A DNA stretch of 64,000 bases from Neoarius graeffei (taxonomy: Eukaryota > Chordata > Actinopteri > Siluriformes > Ariidae): NCBI RefSeq assembly GCF_027579695.1, contig NC_083587.1:43887732-43951731 (forward strand), in the 5' to 3' direction. Below, piece by piece: positions 20,220 to 31,917 of this stretch; position 1 is the first letter of the stretch, and every line of letters starts with the position of its first letter. The notes under the pieces are model-generated. The model saw only the letters and a list, made by a program, of their open reading frames with translations. It was not told where the DNA came from and made no database searches. The position numbers and the translations under genes are program-made.

Positions 20220-20930
20220 ATAGAAGTGTCAAGTTTGTGAGTTTCTAAAATTTCCACCAAGTTGTCAGAGTCGCTGCCATCATTTGGATTTTTGAAAGAA
20301 GGGTGGCATTTGACAGTTGAGATGATTACTGGTAGGCCTGAGATTTTGATTTCTTTGCATAGTATTTGTTATGCTGCTATCCATAGTTCAGTTTTCTGAT
20401 TAGGCTTTATCTATTTGATTATAGATTGGAGTTGGTTGGTAAGGTGCCTCTGTGCAGTATTTTTGTTGCAAGTTTGGGGCATCAAGTCCTCCATTAATTT
20501 TGGGTCTTTGTAGGGTTCACTGAAAATAAGTTACTTATTTTTGAAAGCATTGTCATTTTAATGGATGCTATTTTGCTGATGAGCGAGTGAAGGGAAGGTT
20601 TATCCAACATTGGAGGTCTTTAGTTATGGAACTCAATAATGGATTAAAGTTGAGTTTGTGTATGTATGACAGCTGGGAGGAAATTTTAATGTGGTAGGGA
20701 AAGTAGGCATCCTTGTCTAGTGCCTCTGTGCAGCATGAAACTTTGTGTTATTAATCCATTAGTGATAACTCTGGCCTTGGGTGATGTGTCGAGAATTTTA
20801 ATTCATCGAATAAACAATTCCCCAAAACCTAATTTATTAGTGGTAAGTAGGAATTTCCAGTTTACTTTGTTGAAGGTTTTCTCCGCATCAAGTGTTACTA
20901 TTGCTGATTTGAGATTTTTTTTTTTTTGTG
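20220..20930 (-). mobile_element. L1-like LINE, RT remnant
   Basis: Minus-strand text includes DAEKTFNKVNWKFL and further on GGLDAPNLQ, both typical of L1-clade ORF2. Several frame breaks and stops. It is the same insertion as 18295-18660. Confidence 0.75.
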
Positions 20931-20964
20931 ATGTGGCACCATCTAGTCTGTAAGACTTAGACAG

Positions 20965-21211
20965 AGTAGAGGGCTGTTCGCTAGGCACTGTTTCTGAGCT
21001 GAAGGAGAAGCTATATCTCACTTTCTCCTCTGGAGCCCAAGCCGCCGGCCAATGAAATCTTCAACTCACCTTCCCTGCCATAATCTCTACGGACACTGGG
21101 ATTAGGGTACAAGATCTCCATGTGGCCATGGCTGACAGGAAAGTGTGGCGCAATGTTGTAAGAGGAATCTTGGCCGAGGCCAAAGGATGATGATGATGAT
21201 GATGATGATGA
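20965..21211 (+). mobile_element. LINE 3'-end fragment with (GAT)n tail
   Basis: The last codons of a LINE ORF2 are readable (ADRKVWRNVVRGIL, 21129-21170). A (GAT)n tail at 21187-21211 follows. It interrupts the L1-like LINE. Confidence 0.6.
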
Positions 21212-21720
21212 AAGATCTCTTCAGGTCTTCTATTGGTTTATCTATGGCAGTTGCTTGTTCTTCAGTTAATTTGGAAAGCTTGATATTGTTTAGAAAAGGT
21301 CTTGATATCATCCATGTCTGGGTCCTCAAGTTATGAGTGTAGGTCTTGAAAAAAATGATCTAACTATATTATTAATTTCCACTGAGGTTTGTATGGTCTT
21401 TCTTTCTGAGTTCTTCATGGATGGAATTGTTGTTTTTGTTTTATTGCATCTAATGAGGTTTTTCTGGCAATTTTCCAGATTTCTTATTATATTCAAAGCT
21501 TTCATGCCTGAGTCTTTGTAGTAGAAATTGAGTTTATTCATTTACTAGGTCATTATATTTGAGTCTGAATTTCATTTATTTGGTTTCTGTGCTTTCTGTG
21601 AGATTCTTTGTCATCAACCTCTCTTCAATTGTTTTTTTTAATTTACTTTCTATTTCATTATTTTTTTCCTTCTATGTTTAATATTATTTTCCCTTTCACA
21701 ATAGCTTTCCCTATTTCCCA
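21212..21720 (-). mobile_element. L1-like LINE, pre-RT remnant
   Basis: The minus strand reads NNIKLSKLTEEQATAIDKPI, the segment between endonuclease and RT in L1-type ORF2. Further degraded text runs to about 21720. Confidence 0.65.
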
Positions 21721-21993
21721 TAGTAATATTGGTGGGGCAAAGAGATCAGAGCGCAACTGCTTGTTGTTTCTCAGGGAAATCACAGTGCAGCTGTGTATGC
21801 ATTTGAGATCAGAATGCTAACCACAGGCAGCAGATGGAGCAAACTTGTACTCAAAGCTGTTTTCTGTCAAGGTTAAAGACAGGATGTTATCAGCAAACTG
21901 GCATGCCGAGACAACCACACATCCCTTGACACTCTAGTGCTTCCAAGTCTCACTTCTGGTCATGTCCTCACACAAGGTTCCCATTGTCCTGCA

Positions 21994-22912
21994 GGGTATT
22001 CCAGAAAGCGCGTTTCATGAAAACTCTGAGTTTGTTAACCCTCAGACGAGGGAACCTCTCAGGTTCAGGTTCAGAAAGAGAGCTAACTCAAACACTGGGT
22101 CAGTTGTCACGGTAACTGACTCTGTAAAACTAACCTGGGGGTATTCCAGAAAGCAGGCTTAACAAACTCTGAGCCTAACCATGAACTTTGAGAACAATTT
22201 CATGAACCCTGAGACGGGAAACTGTTTTTTCCCAGAACAGCTGATCTGAGTTAGTTCAATCAACTCTGAGTATGTTCACTCTGAGGTAAGCATGTGTGTG
22301 ATGAATATGAAAAGGCATACTATGATTCACCATGGCAACTGGCAAGAAAAAAAGTCATCCTGCTTCTGGGGTTCCCAAAGTATGGTACGTGCACCCCTGA
22401 AGGTGCATGGACTGCCTCTAGGGGGTGCACAAGACAAAAAAAATTGTAATAGTGGAAATTAAAAATAATAATTTTTAAAAATCTAAAATAAATGGCTTGA
22501 AGTGCGGTTTTTAGTTTGTACTACAGTAAATTGAAACTTTATGATATTTTAGACTGTAATTATTACATACATCTAATCAGGGTCTCAAAATTCTCTCCTG
22601 ACGTAAGACTCTGCGAATTAATTCGGCTTCAACATCAATTGGGTTAACAAAGAAAGGACAGTCCATACCTAATAGCTGCTTCAACCTCAGCAGGTTGGAG
22701 GAGATAGTGAGAAACTCAGATTTTGTTAAAGAAAACCTGCCAGCAAGCAGATTAGGTTCACAAAGTCAGTTACCATGGCAACTGACCCAGAGTTTGAATG
22801 ACTTCTCTTTCTGGAATGGAAAACCCAGAGTTTCCCTCATCTCGAGTTTGTTACAATGACTGAGTAACAAGCACAATGTTCACTAAACTTGCTTTCTGGA
22901 ATACCCCTCTAC
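21994..22912. mobile_element. Harbinger-like TIR elements (partial plus full)
   Basis: The end motif ggtattccagaaagc occurs at about 21998 and again at 22139, and its reverse complement gctttctggaatacccc at about 22892-22910. The 22139-22910 pair bounds one element; the 21998 copy is a left-end fragment of the same family. These ends are common in fish and I recall them as PIF/Harbinger MITEs. A further repeat with gcacccctgaaggtgcatgg is inserted near 22370-22570. Confidence 0.6.
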
Positions 22913-23763
22913 CAGGCTTGTAGTACTCGAGTCTGACTCATGCCCTATTTTTAAGGACTCATGACTTGACTGGGACTTGAGCACTGACGACTTGGACTCA
23001 GACTCGTACATTAACTGCATTCGGACTCGTAAACTGGAGACGAGGACTTGGATTTTTTTCTTTATTTTTTGTAACATGCCATAATAATTTGGCATAAGAT
23101 ATTTATATCTACATTAATTTTTATGCTAATTTTGTGCAAGAGAATGCACATTCACCTGTTCATATGTCATGTTCAGGAACAAACTAATGTTAATGGCGCT
23201 AAAATGCCTGGAGAGAATGGCCTAGGATTGTCCGCTTTGCTTATACAGACTTCTCATGCAGTGGGAAAAAATGCACTGCTATGTGTTCCATATGTAGAAG
23301 AACTATCGAGGAGACGACGGGGACAACCTCGAACTGCAAAACTCCACCCAGAGAAGGAAGTGACACACTATGTTCATTGCTCTGTTGATAGCGAGGCTTG
23401 CTTGTTGACTGATGAACTAGCTAGTGTTAACCCTCTTTCATGTTATTTGCCCTGTTGATAGTGGGCGGGGCTTGCTAAGCGATGAACAAGCTTTTTATCT
23501 GGAACCTATGAACTAAAATGGGGCAGTCAAGCAGTAACGTTAGTCCAACACAGTAGCAGAGATGGTTTCACATAAAGGCAGCAGCAGCCACCGTCAAATG
23601 GTGCAGTTGGAGTCTTGTTCTCGGACTTGACTCGGCTCAATAGTGGACTCAACTCTGACTCGACTTGAAATTTTCTTTAATGACTTGGACTTGACTCGGA
23701 CTTGAACACTGGGGATTCGAGACTGGACTTAGTTTCGAGGTTTAGTGACTCAACTACAACACT
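22912..23763. mobile_element. hAT-like element with BED-finger remnant
   Basis: The inverted ends run from cttgtagtactcgagtc (22917 on) to gtgactcaactacaac (ending about 23763). On the plus strand near 23270-23335 one frame reads KCTAMCSICRRTIEETTG TTSN, a BED-type zinc finger start (CxxC) as in hAT transposases. The rest of the transposase is absent. Confidence 0.65.
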
Positions 23764-23814
23764 GCCCTCTCCTAGCTGGCAGTTTACAGTATGTTCACTG
23801 CCTGGACAAAAAAA

Positions 23815-24120
23815 AAAAATAGCTCACACACTCCAATATTTCATTGGACAACCTTTAGCCTTAATTATTTACTGTGATTATTATTCACTTTAGTATTCAC
23901 CATGGCATTGTTTCAACAACCTTATGCAACATCACAACATTTATTTCCATCCAGTGTTGCATTAATTTTCCACCAAGATCTAGTCTTGATGATGGGAAAG
24001 TCGAAACACTCTACAAAGTCTTCTCCAGCACATCCCAAAGACTTTCACTGGTGTTAATTTCAGGACTCTGTGGAGGCTAACTCATGTGAAAATGATTCTG
24101 CTACCTGAACCACTCTTTCA
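23815..24120 (-). mobile_element. Tc1-like transposase C-terminal fragment
   Basis: The minus strand matches the C-terminal part of a common fish Tc1 family; the text around catcccaaagactttca and ccaccaagatct is characteristic. It is broken by stops. Confidence 0.55.
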
Positions 24121-24859
24121 CAATTTGCTTCATCACTTGGTGTCTTCAGTCCCCAAACATCCCTAAACAAAGCACGGTGGCACAGTGGTGTAGTGGTTAG
24201 CACAGTGGTGTAGTGGTTAGCACTGTCGCCTCACAGCAAGAAGGTTCTGGGTTCGAGCCCAGTGGCTGATATGGTCCTTTCTGTGTGGAGTTTGCATGTT
24301 TACCCCATGTCTGCGTGGGTTTCCTCCGGGTGCTCCGGGTTCCCCCACAGTTCAAAGACATGTGGTTAGCTTAACATGGGGCAGCCATGGGCTGAAGTTG
24401 GGCTGAAGTGCCCTTGAGCAAGGCACCTAACCCTGAACTGCTCCCCAGGTGCTGTAGCATAGCTGCCCACTGGTCTGGGTATGTGTGTGTGCTCACTGCT
24501 GTGTGTGCATGTGTGTGTTCACTGCTTCAGATGGGTTAAATGCAGAGGTTAAATTTTACTGTGTGCTTGAGTGTACGTGTGACAAATAAAGGCCTCTTGG
24601 CTTAAATGTTGTGAGAAGGAGTGGCAACATTATAAAGTGGTAAATGCTTTACAGTCCCAACTTTTTTGGAATGTATTGCAAGAATCAAAACTGAAAAGTG
24701 TTTATTTTGAAAAAACAATAAAATTAATATGGTAAAACATTAAATAATGTACTGTTGAATTGTTTTGAGTGAAATACAGGTCAAAGATTATTTACAAATT
24801 GTTTTCAGTTCTAAATTCAATTTCAACATACCTTTCCAACTTTTTCTGATTTAGGGTTG
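24120..24859 (+). mobile_element. 3' end of a Tc1-like element of the A/B family, split by a SINE
   Basis: cttggtgtcttcagtc (24136) and gtaaatgctttacagtccc (24640) recur in the same order near 63825-63900. The right end tgatttagggttg precedes TA at 24860-24861. A SINE (24164-24601) sits between the two pieces. Confidence 0.65.
24164..24601 (+). repeat. SINE with V-SINE head and a different 3' body
   Basis: The tRNA-like head and central domain match the common SINE. After agacatgtggttag it changes to another 3' body (gcacctaaccctgaactgct ... gtgacaaataaagg). The A-box segment cagtggtgtagtggttagca occurs twice in tandem at 24183-24224. The minus-strand copy at 46141-46460 has the same 3' body. 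Confidence 0.85.
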
Positions 24860-24919
24860 TATATTGTCCCATGTAGTTTCTGTGTCTGCTGAACTTTTAT
24901 CTGTCTGTAGACTTGCTAC

Positions 24920-24920
<1 letters not shown>

Positions 24921-24979
<59 letters not shown>
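24921..24979 (+). repeat. (ATA)n microsatellite
   Basis: About 19 units. Confidence 0.95.
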
Positions 24980-24980
<1 letters not shown>

Positions 24981-25043
24981 TGACCTAGTAATATCGGTCA
25001 ATTCACTTCTAGCATGTTAAGGTTCTTAGTGTCTATCTCTCTT

Positions 25044-25729
25044 TAAAGTGCATATCACGTGTAAATTCAGGAGCAAGATCAATGTAATTCTCCTATTTTA
25101 TATTAAACTTTGGTCAAATATCCGTCACATTTTGCATTTTGTGCAATTTTTTTTACCTTGTGTAATACCAGAAAAATTCAGTTGAAATCAAGCCATTTGA
25201 GGAGAATTGGCCCGCCTCTGAAAAAACTTGGCATTTGGATTCCCCGGGAAACATTGATTTTTGTGACGTCACATACGGGACGCCTCCTTCTGAATCTTAC
25301 ATCAGCGCTGGTTTGTTTATGAGAAAACGACCTGGTGGTTTTCTGCAAATTTCTTCAACGTTATCATGTAATTATTAAAATGGCTAACAGATGTATCGTA
25401 GGAGGGTGCAGCAACATTACATTCTTCATCCAAAGGTGAAGTAACATTGCGCTCAGGTGATAATTCCATATTTCAATGCAAAATCGCTAGCTGCTAAACT
25501 TGGTCTACACAGGCTGTGCACTGAAACCGTGCAAGCTCTCGCAGCCTGCTGGCGCTTCCGCAGGTGACATCACGAATCTGACTCCAGACTCCCTTGGGAT
25601 TTTTCCAGACGCGTTTTTTTTTTTTTTTTTCTGCTGTAGACAGATGGCCTTGTGCAAAATTACCCTTCTGGATGAGTGTGTAAAGGGACATATTTTCCTA
25701 TAAAAAAACCCGAATTTGGTCCACTTTAA
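25044..25729 (+). mobile_element. TIR element with THAP-domain remnant
   Basis: The ends ttaaagtgcatatc and gtccactttaag are short inverted copies. From 25380 the plus strand reads MANRCIVGGCSNIT, the typical first residues of a THAP zinc finger (CxxxxC), followed quickly by a stop. THAP fingers head the transposases of P, Kolobok and some other families. The remainder of a transposase is absent. Confidence 0.5.
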
Positions 25730-25799
25730 GACAATCATATATCATAAGAGCCCCTAGTGGCCACTAGATGACTTGCAATGACTTTAACATAGGTGAGGC

Positions 25800-26520
25800 T
25801 ATCTCATAGTGATGGGGCCAATGAATCTTCGAAACCAAATGAGTCCAAAAAAGGTTAATTACTTGCATCTTTGTTTAACACAGTGCATGCTAGTGCCCCT
25901 GAGTTCAATACATATGTTTTTGTTACTGGTCATGTAATATGTGTGACTTATTTCTGTAGAAAGTGTGTAATGTTAATTATTAACAGAGTATTTTAACATA
26001 TGTAAAAACAATATATTTTGCTTATGAGACTGATGAATAAACATGCTTGTGTGACAGGACATGACGAGTTTCAAGACTTTTATTTAAGAAAAGTATTTGC
26101 TCAACAGCCTTGGGGCTCAATCTATATTCCTTTTCTTATTAACAATCTCCCCTGCCTTTGAAAATATATTCACATGGAACAAAAAAGGCTGAAATGCATA
26201 AAAACTACAGTGTTCATTGGTAAAGACTGAGATAAACTTTTTTTTTTGGTGATGCCCAGTAAACTTTCGTAAAACTAAAGCGCTCAATACAATACTATGC
26301 ACACGGAAATGCCATATAGTGGTTTGAAACCGTTTTAACTGCTTCTGAACCACTGATGACACAGTTATGTGGGTGTGTACAGAACAAAGCCTCTGTCACT
26401 ACTTGATCACATGACTTTGACACATCAATACAAGCTTTGAATCACAGCTTTCGGAAGCACTGCTTCTGCGTTTTCAAAGCAAGCTTTGAAGCTTCAGGTT
26501 CTCCGTTACATCATTATTAT
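25800..26520. mobile_element. Possible hAT-like non-autonomous element
   Basis: agtgatggggccaatgaatc at the left and tttgaagcttcaggttctcc at the right resemble the ends of a common fish hAT group. The internal sequence is A/T-rich with no coding potential. The boundaries are loose. Confidence 0.35.
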
Positions 26521-26753
26521 TTATTCATTTCCTATTTTTACCATTGTTGGCACCCTGAGGAAGGCTTGCTGAAGCTAATACGTGTTGGTGTTTCAGGTGA
26601 CTTTTAACATGTTTTCAGACCTCAAAATGAAGGCTTTTTAATTGGAAACAGGCCCACACAGTGTGGGGTGAGCTAATTTTGTTTGGCAACTACCTTGTTT
26701 TCTCTGCACGACGTTTTTTTCCAAAGTGTTTCCTCTGTGTACGGTCTGTGGTA

Positions 26754-27109
26754 CACTGTCAGAAAGAGGGGTAGAGTTGGAGTCCATTTCTGTCCCCCAA
26801 GGTACAGTCGACACTAATGTACCCTCTAGGGCTCATTATTGGACCTCAAGGTAACCACGTGTACCTTTTTAGGGCCATAAAGGTACATATATGTTCCCAA
26901 GTAGTATATAAAGAGTACAAATAAGTACCTTAGAGGGTACTGCCCTTAACGCTAAGAGCATCTTAACTCGGAGAGACAGCGTTCATTGTGTTGCTCACTT
27001 GACCATCTAATGATGATCTTTGTGCTGTAGTGCTTTTGGGAAACTCAGGCCCAGTGACAAGCCATTGTACCCCTAAAGGTACAGTAATGTACTTTATTTT
27101 CTGAGAGTG
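26754..27109. mobile_element. MITE with TA duplication
   Basis: The ends cactgtcagaaa and tttctgagagtg are inverted, and TA flanks each side. Further in, ggtacagt/actgtacc-type text recurs in inverted order. No ORF. Confidence 0.65.
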
Positions 27110-27114
27110 TATAA

Positions 27115-28300
27115 CTCAAAACTGACGTGCTACTGTTAAATGAAACAATCACTTTGAATTAACTCGCCCACAAAATTTGGTTCTGAGGACAAAAAAAATG
27201 CAAACCAATATGAACACTCTACCAGAGTTCTAGTCCATTCTCTTACAGCTCAAGAGCATGCAAATGAATGTTCATTAAGAATAATGTGTGTATTATTAAA
27301 ACATAATCATTCACTTGTAATATTTTTAATGTTAACATTATTTTTATAGTTAAATATTTTTTTCTAGAAAAACTTTCCCCAGCTATGTTTTTAATGAAGA
27401 AAATCACTAAAATTATTAAACGATCATTTGTTTGTAAAGGTATGTTCAAAATGAAACAGCTATTTTTAAAAATGTGATTACACACACACACACAAAGGGC
27501 TTTCCCCAGGAAAAAAAAATACATATCAGAGCAGTACTACTGATGTAGAGCCCGGTCTGGAGGGCCCTGAAGGCTGGTAAGGGAGTCCGGGGACATGCTC
27601 CCCAAGGGAGTAACTTTGATTTTGACATTGGTGGGGACACAAAAGTGATCCAAGGCAGAGCTTCCGAAAGGTGTTTTTTTTTCCATTAGCAATCATAATT
27701 TCATGTCATGCAGATCTTATAGGTTAACGCAGCTTTTGTTGAGTTTTTAAAGCTCGATGGAAACCCTGCACTTATATTCTTGACTTTGAAGAAGAATGAA
27801 CAAATGTCTCGTTTTTTGGGAGGGGGGCCGTCATCCATGATACTCAAGTCAGCATGCGAGTCGTAGGGCAAGCATGCATGGACATCGAAGTCTAGCTCAA
27901 TTTGTAGGCTGACGGAGAGTGGGGGGTGCGTGGGGTAGGTCAGGTGTGTACGTGTGAGATACGGGGGGTTGATGGGCGGGTCGTCACGGCTGCTGTGGGA
28001 AGTGTGCTGCTTTTACAGCAGATGGAGTGACAGCTGGGATAGCCAACCATGTAAGTTAGCGAGAAACAGGTAGCTAATCAGAGAATGATATTTACGTTAG
28101 AGGGGGGATTATTAGCAGTGTCATATATTTAACCCTCTGTGTGCCATATAATCATTGCTCAGGTTAGGACATCAGTTTTATTGATCGTGATTACACAGTA
28201 GCGGCTGAATATTGGTAGGGACACGTCCCTAGCGTCCCTACCCAAAATTATGCCCTAGATGCTCCCCCAGAAAAATTTTGAAATTAAAGACTTCAAATGG
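27115..28300. other. Gene-free stretch
   Basis: I see no coding region or clear repeat apart from a short (CA) run near 27480. Text near 28210-28255 (gggacacgtccctagcgtcc) resembles a dispersed fish repeat. Confidence 0.4.
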
Positions 28301-28670
28301 GGGCGGCACGGTGGTGTAGTGGTTAGCGCTGTCGCCTCACAGCAAGAAGGTCCTGGGTTCGAGCCCCGTGGCCGGCGAGGGCCTTTCTGTGCGGAGTTTG
28401 CATGTTCTCCCCGTGTCCGCGTGGGTTTCCTCCGGGTGCTCCGGTTTCCCCCACAGTCCAAAGACATGCAGGTTAGGTTAACTGGTGACTCTAAATTGGC
28501 CGTAGGTGTGAATGTGAGTGTGAATGGTTGTCTGTGTCTATGTGTCAGCCTGGCGACTTGTCCAGGGTGTACCCCGCCTTTCGCCCGTAGTCAGCTGGGA
28601 TAGGCTCCAGCTTGCCTGCAACCCTGTAGAAGGATAAAGCGGCTAGAGATAATGAGATGAGATGAGATGA
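28301..28670 (+). repeat. V-SINE-like reference copy with target duplication
   Basis: This copy shows the whole design. The tRNA-like head (about 28301-28370) has an A-box-like tggtgtagtgg and a B-box ggttcgagccc. A conserved central domain (gtttgcatgttctccccgtg) follows. The 3' body ends in gataatgagatgagatgag. The 12-bp flank gacttcaaatgg is present on both sides, which shows insertion by LINE-type retrotransposition. The central domain resembles that of fish V-SINEs such as zebrafish DANA. A short part of the 3' body (cctgtgatgac) is missing here. Confidence 0.9.
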
Positions 28671-28679
28671 GACTTCAAA

Positions 28680-29218
28680 TGGTGCATTCTGGTGGCATCT
28701 AGGGCTGATTTAGGCACTGTTCAACATTATTAAATTTTCTGGTTTTTACTTTGTCAAATATGCAAGGGGTAAAATTTAAAGGGCAACATTAGATTTGAAA
28801 TGAAAACACTTTGTAGCACGCCCCTTCATTTTCCAAATCCAGGATGCCAGGAACAGAATTGAGGTAAAATCACGCAACCGCGCCATCTAGCAACCAGAGC
28901 CTAGAACATGGTTTTATGTATGGTTGCGAATGGCAGTCATTGCACACAGCGAAACCCTTTATTTTCACTTCTGGGTTGAGTACCAGGACAGTCTAGACCT
29001 ACAGTATATATTAAAATATCTTCCTGTTTCTATAGTTATTACTCATTTTCAGAGGGGAATAGGAGATATTTAGGTGCAGAAAGTACTCTGCATTGTTCAA
29101 GTTATGGTATTGATTTTTGTGTGTGTGTGTGTGTGTGTGTGCAAGTGACAGCACGGCGCTGACATCATACAGCGAGGCAGAGTGCTGCGTATCTGTGCTT
29201 TGGGGAAAGCCCTGATAT
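28680..29218. other. Gene-free stretch
   Basis: I see nothing recognisable except a (TG)n run at 29117-29140. Confidence 0.4.
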
Positions 29219-29220
29219 AT

Positions 29221-29599
29221 CTCATCTCATCTCATTATCTGTAGCTGCTTTATCCTGTTCTACAGGGTCGCAGGCGAGCTGGAGCCTATCCCAGCTGACT
29301 ACGGGCAAAAGGCGGGGTACACCCTGGACAAGTCGCCAGGTCATCACAGGGCTGACACATAGACACAGACAACCATTCACACTCACATTCACACCTACGG
29401 TCAATTTAGAGTCACCAGTTAACCTAACCTGCATGCCTTTGGACTGTGGGGGAAACCGGAGCACCCGGAGGAAACCCACGCGGACACGGGGAGAACATGC
29501 AAACTCCGCACAGAAAGGCCCTCGCCGGCCACGGGGCTCGAACCCAGACCTTCCTGCTGTGAGGCAACAGTGCTAACCACTACACCACCGTGCCGCCCT
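29221..29599 (-). repeat. V-SINE-like copy, full length
   Basis: Tail to head on the minus strand, close to the consensus and hence young. Confidence 0.92.
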
Positions 29600-30423
29600 A
29601 TAGTAAAAACTTATAAAAAATAAATAAATAAAAACATATAAAGCTATTTGAATTAAATGTATAATTGAAAGCTGGGATTACAGTTCCAGCACTAACTACA
29701 AAAGATCATTGCTTGGAATCAGTTACATTAACCTAGTGAACTGGAGTCAAATAATTAACAATAATTATAAACTGGAGTCAGATATTTAATTGAATATTGG
29801 ATTCAGATATTTAAGTCATAAAGTTAAAACATGCATTTAATGTTTGACTGTGCCTATTTCCATCCTTGGTCATTGCAGTGAATTAAAGTAATATCATTTT
29901 ATACTTAGTCCCACAGCAAATGCACTTTCACTGTAGAACACTGTAAGTCTTTGTAACAAACACCTGCAAAAGGATGATATTTCCAGCATATTTTGCAACA
30001 ACATACTCAGATTTTTTTAGTAAACATTAAAATATGTGATGATGACAGGAACAGTGAACACTGATTAAACTTTGCTTTAACAGCATTCAAGTACAGAACT
30101 CCAACAGACACACACACAATTCCATAAATCACTTTCTGAAAGGTGGATATATTCCATTTAGCAAGTGCATACTCTGTTTGTTTTCAGTAAATGTTATTGA
30201 TTGGTTTGGGGATAGTTTTTCCAACACATATTGAACACCATAATTCTAAGACATAATTCTAAGGAATCCTGGATCATGATACACATTTGAATTTAATAAA
30301 TACAGTCAACATCAAGTAAGTGGGTTTTGCTGGTAGGATAGAATTGTACTACAAGATGCACCTTATCTGAGTATATATTCTGATGGAGCCATACACATGA
30401 GAGTGCTGTCAATCCCCCTCGAA
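29600..30423 (-). other. kcns2 3' flank, probably 3' UTR
   Basis: A/T-rich, non-repetitive sequence directly downstream of the kcns2 stop codon. ATTAAA-type signals on the minus strand occur (for example near 30291 and 29787), but I cannot choose the true poly(A) site. Confidence 0.4.
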
Positions 30424-31857
30424 CTACTGCAGTGACTCGTTCAAGCTGTGGTCACTGGGAAAACTGCGACTCATGTTGGATAGACTGGCCATTAGAGACT
30501 TCACTTTATGTGCATAATAGTTCCTCAAGTTCACTGAAGGTACTTCCTTAATGTCCCCACTAAAGTCACAGCTCCTCATGGCGATCTCCAACTGTTTCTG
30601 CCTCTTATAAAACAAAGAGAACTTGTTGAAAATGAGTGTGATGGGCAGCACCACCACCAAGATGCCAGCAAGGATGCAAGCTGAAGCAGTGAGTTTTCCG
30701 GCAATAGACCCTGGCACCACATCTCCATAACCCACTGTAGTCATGCTAACTGTTGCCCACCACCAGCAAGCTGGGATAGTAGTCAGCCCATCATTTTCCT
30801 CCTTCTCAATGGTATAGGCCATCACAGAGAAGAATGACACCCCCACTGCCAAATAGAGCAGTAGCAGACCCACTTCCCTGTAGCTGTTTTTCAGTGTTGC
30901 TCCAAGTGACCTTAAGCCAGTGGAATGACGTGCCAGTTTCAGGATTCTGAAGATTCGCATCAGCCTCAAGACCTGTGCTACACGTCCCAGGTTCTCCAGT
31001 GTAGGACGCCTCTCAGCCACTAATTCAATCAGTAGTGTGAGATAAAATGGTAGAATAGACACCAAGTCAATCACATTTAATGGGTGCTCAAAGAAATGGA
31101 GTAGGTCTGGTGCAACAACAAACCTGACAACCAGTTCAAACGTGAACCAGCCTATTCCAAAATGCTCCACTGTCTCAAAACGGGGGTCTTCCTGAAGCAG
31201 GCCTTCTCTGTTCAGAATGGCAAAATCACTCATGCTGTTCATGCACATGGTGGCTATGGAGCCCAGCACCACCAGGATAGAGAAAACACTAATGACCCGG
31301 CTAGACACAGAGTAGCCAGGATTATCCAGCATCAGCCAAACCTTCCTTCGGACTCTCCCAAGTGGCTGCTTGTCAAACTTGGTTGCATCACTATAGAATA
31401 CTAAAATCTCGTCAAAAGAAGAAGTAGTGCTGTCCTCATCACTTTTATCCTCCCACTCCTCCTGGTACGGCTCCATTTTTCTGCAGTGGTAGGTGCTGCT
31501 GCAACAGGAGTCAATGAAAAAGTCATTGATCCCCCAATACTCGATTTCCTGGGTAAATGAGAAAATGCAGAGTTCTTCCATAACATGCAAGCGGCCTGTG
31601 TTATAGAAATTCAAAACATAGGGGAAAAGTGCAGGATTTCGATCAAAGTAGAACTCCCTTTCGGTGTCATCGTAATCATCACACAGTTCCAGGATGGATT
31701 CTTTCGACTGGCATCGCAGTAAGCGGGCAAGTCGCGTCTCAGGGAAGCGACACAGTATGCTCGAGAGCAACCTCCTCTTGAAGCCTCCTACGTTGATGCG
31801 TATGGCACTATTCTCTGTATGAAACACATTGAAATCCTTGAGAGTGTGTGCAGTCAT
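30424..31857 (-). CDS. kcns2: Potassium voltage-gated channel modifier subfamily S member 2 (Kv9.2)
   Basis: Encodes a 477-residue electrically silent Kv subunit. It is known to join Kv2 subunits in the plasma membrane and alter their gating rather than form channels alone. Visible parts: T1/BTB tetramerisation domain (about 18-125; IRINVGGFKRRL, YFDRNPALFPYVL), six membrane segments (S1 about 186-207, S2 233-250, S3 261-278, S4 290-312 with VLRLMRIFRILKLARHS, S5 328-348, S6 391-412), and the selectivity filter TTVGYGD (about 373-379). S6 reads LPITLIF where Kv1-4 have PxP; loss of the second proline is typical of silent KvS subunits. The protein matches human KCNS2 over its whole length as I remember it, including the C-terminus. 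The coding region is one exon. I chose 31857 because it gives the mammalian length and an MTxxxLxD start with G at -3; an in-frame ATG at 31917 would add 20 residues. A good splice acceptor lies just upstream, so a noncoding first exon is likely. Confidence 0.95.
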   Translation of the reverse strand: MTAHTLKDFNVFHTENSAIRINVGGFKRRLLSSILCRFPETRLARLLRCQSKESILELCDDYDDTEREFYFDRNPALFPYVLNFYNTGRLHVMEELCIFSFTQEIEYWGINDFFIDSCCSSTYHCRKMEPYQEEWEDKSDEDSTTSSFDEILVFYSDATKFDKQPLGRVRRKVWLMLDNPGYSVSSRVISVFSILVVLGSIATMCMNSMSDFAILNREGLLQEDPRFETVEHFGIGWFTFELVVRFVVAPDLLHFFEHPLNVIDLVSILPFYLTLLIELVAERRPTLENLGRVAQVLRLMRIFRILKLARHSTGLRSLGATLKNSYREVGLLLLYLAVGVSFFSVMAYTIEKEENDGLTTIPACWWWATVSMTTVGYGDVVPGSIAGKLTASACILAGILVVVLPITLIFNKFSLFYKRQKQLEIAMRSCDFSGDIKEVPSVNLRNYYAHKVKSLMASLSNMSRSFPSDHSLNESLQ

Positions 31858-31917
31858 GGCTTGAAAGTCGCCGTAAGACTGACTATTGCAAGGATTAAAA
31901 TCCTTTCCACAAATCAT

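Noticed and set aside
28301-28370. tRNA gene
   Set aside because: A- and B-box-like motifs are present but there is no cloverleaf, and the same sequence heads every SINE copy.
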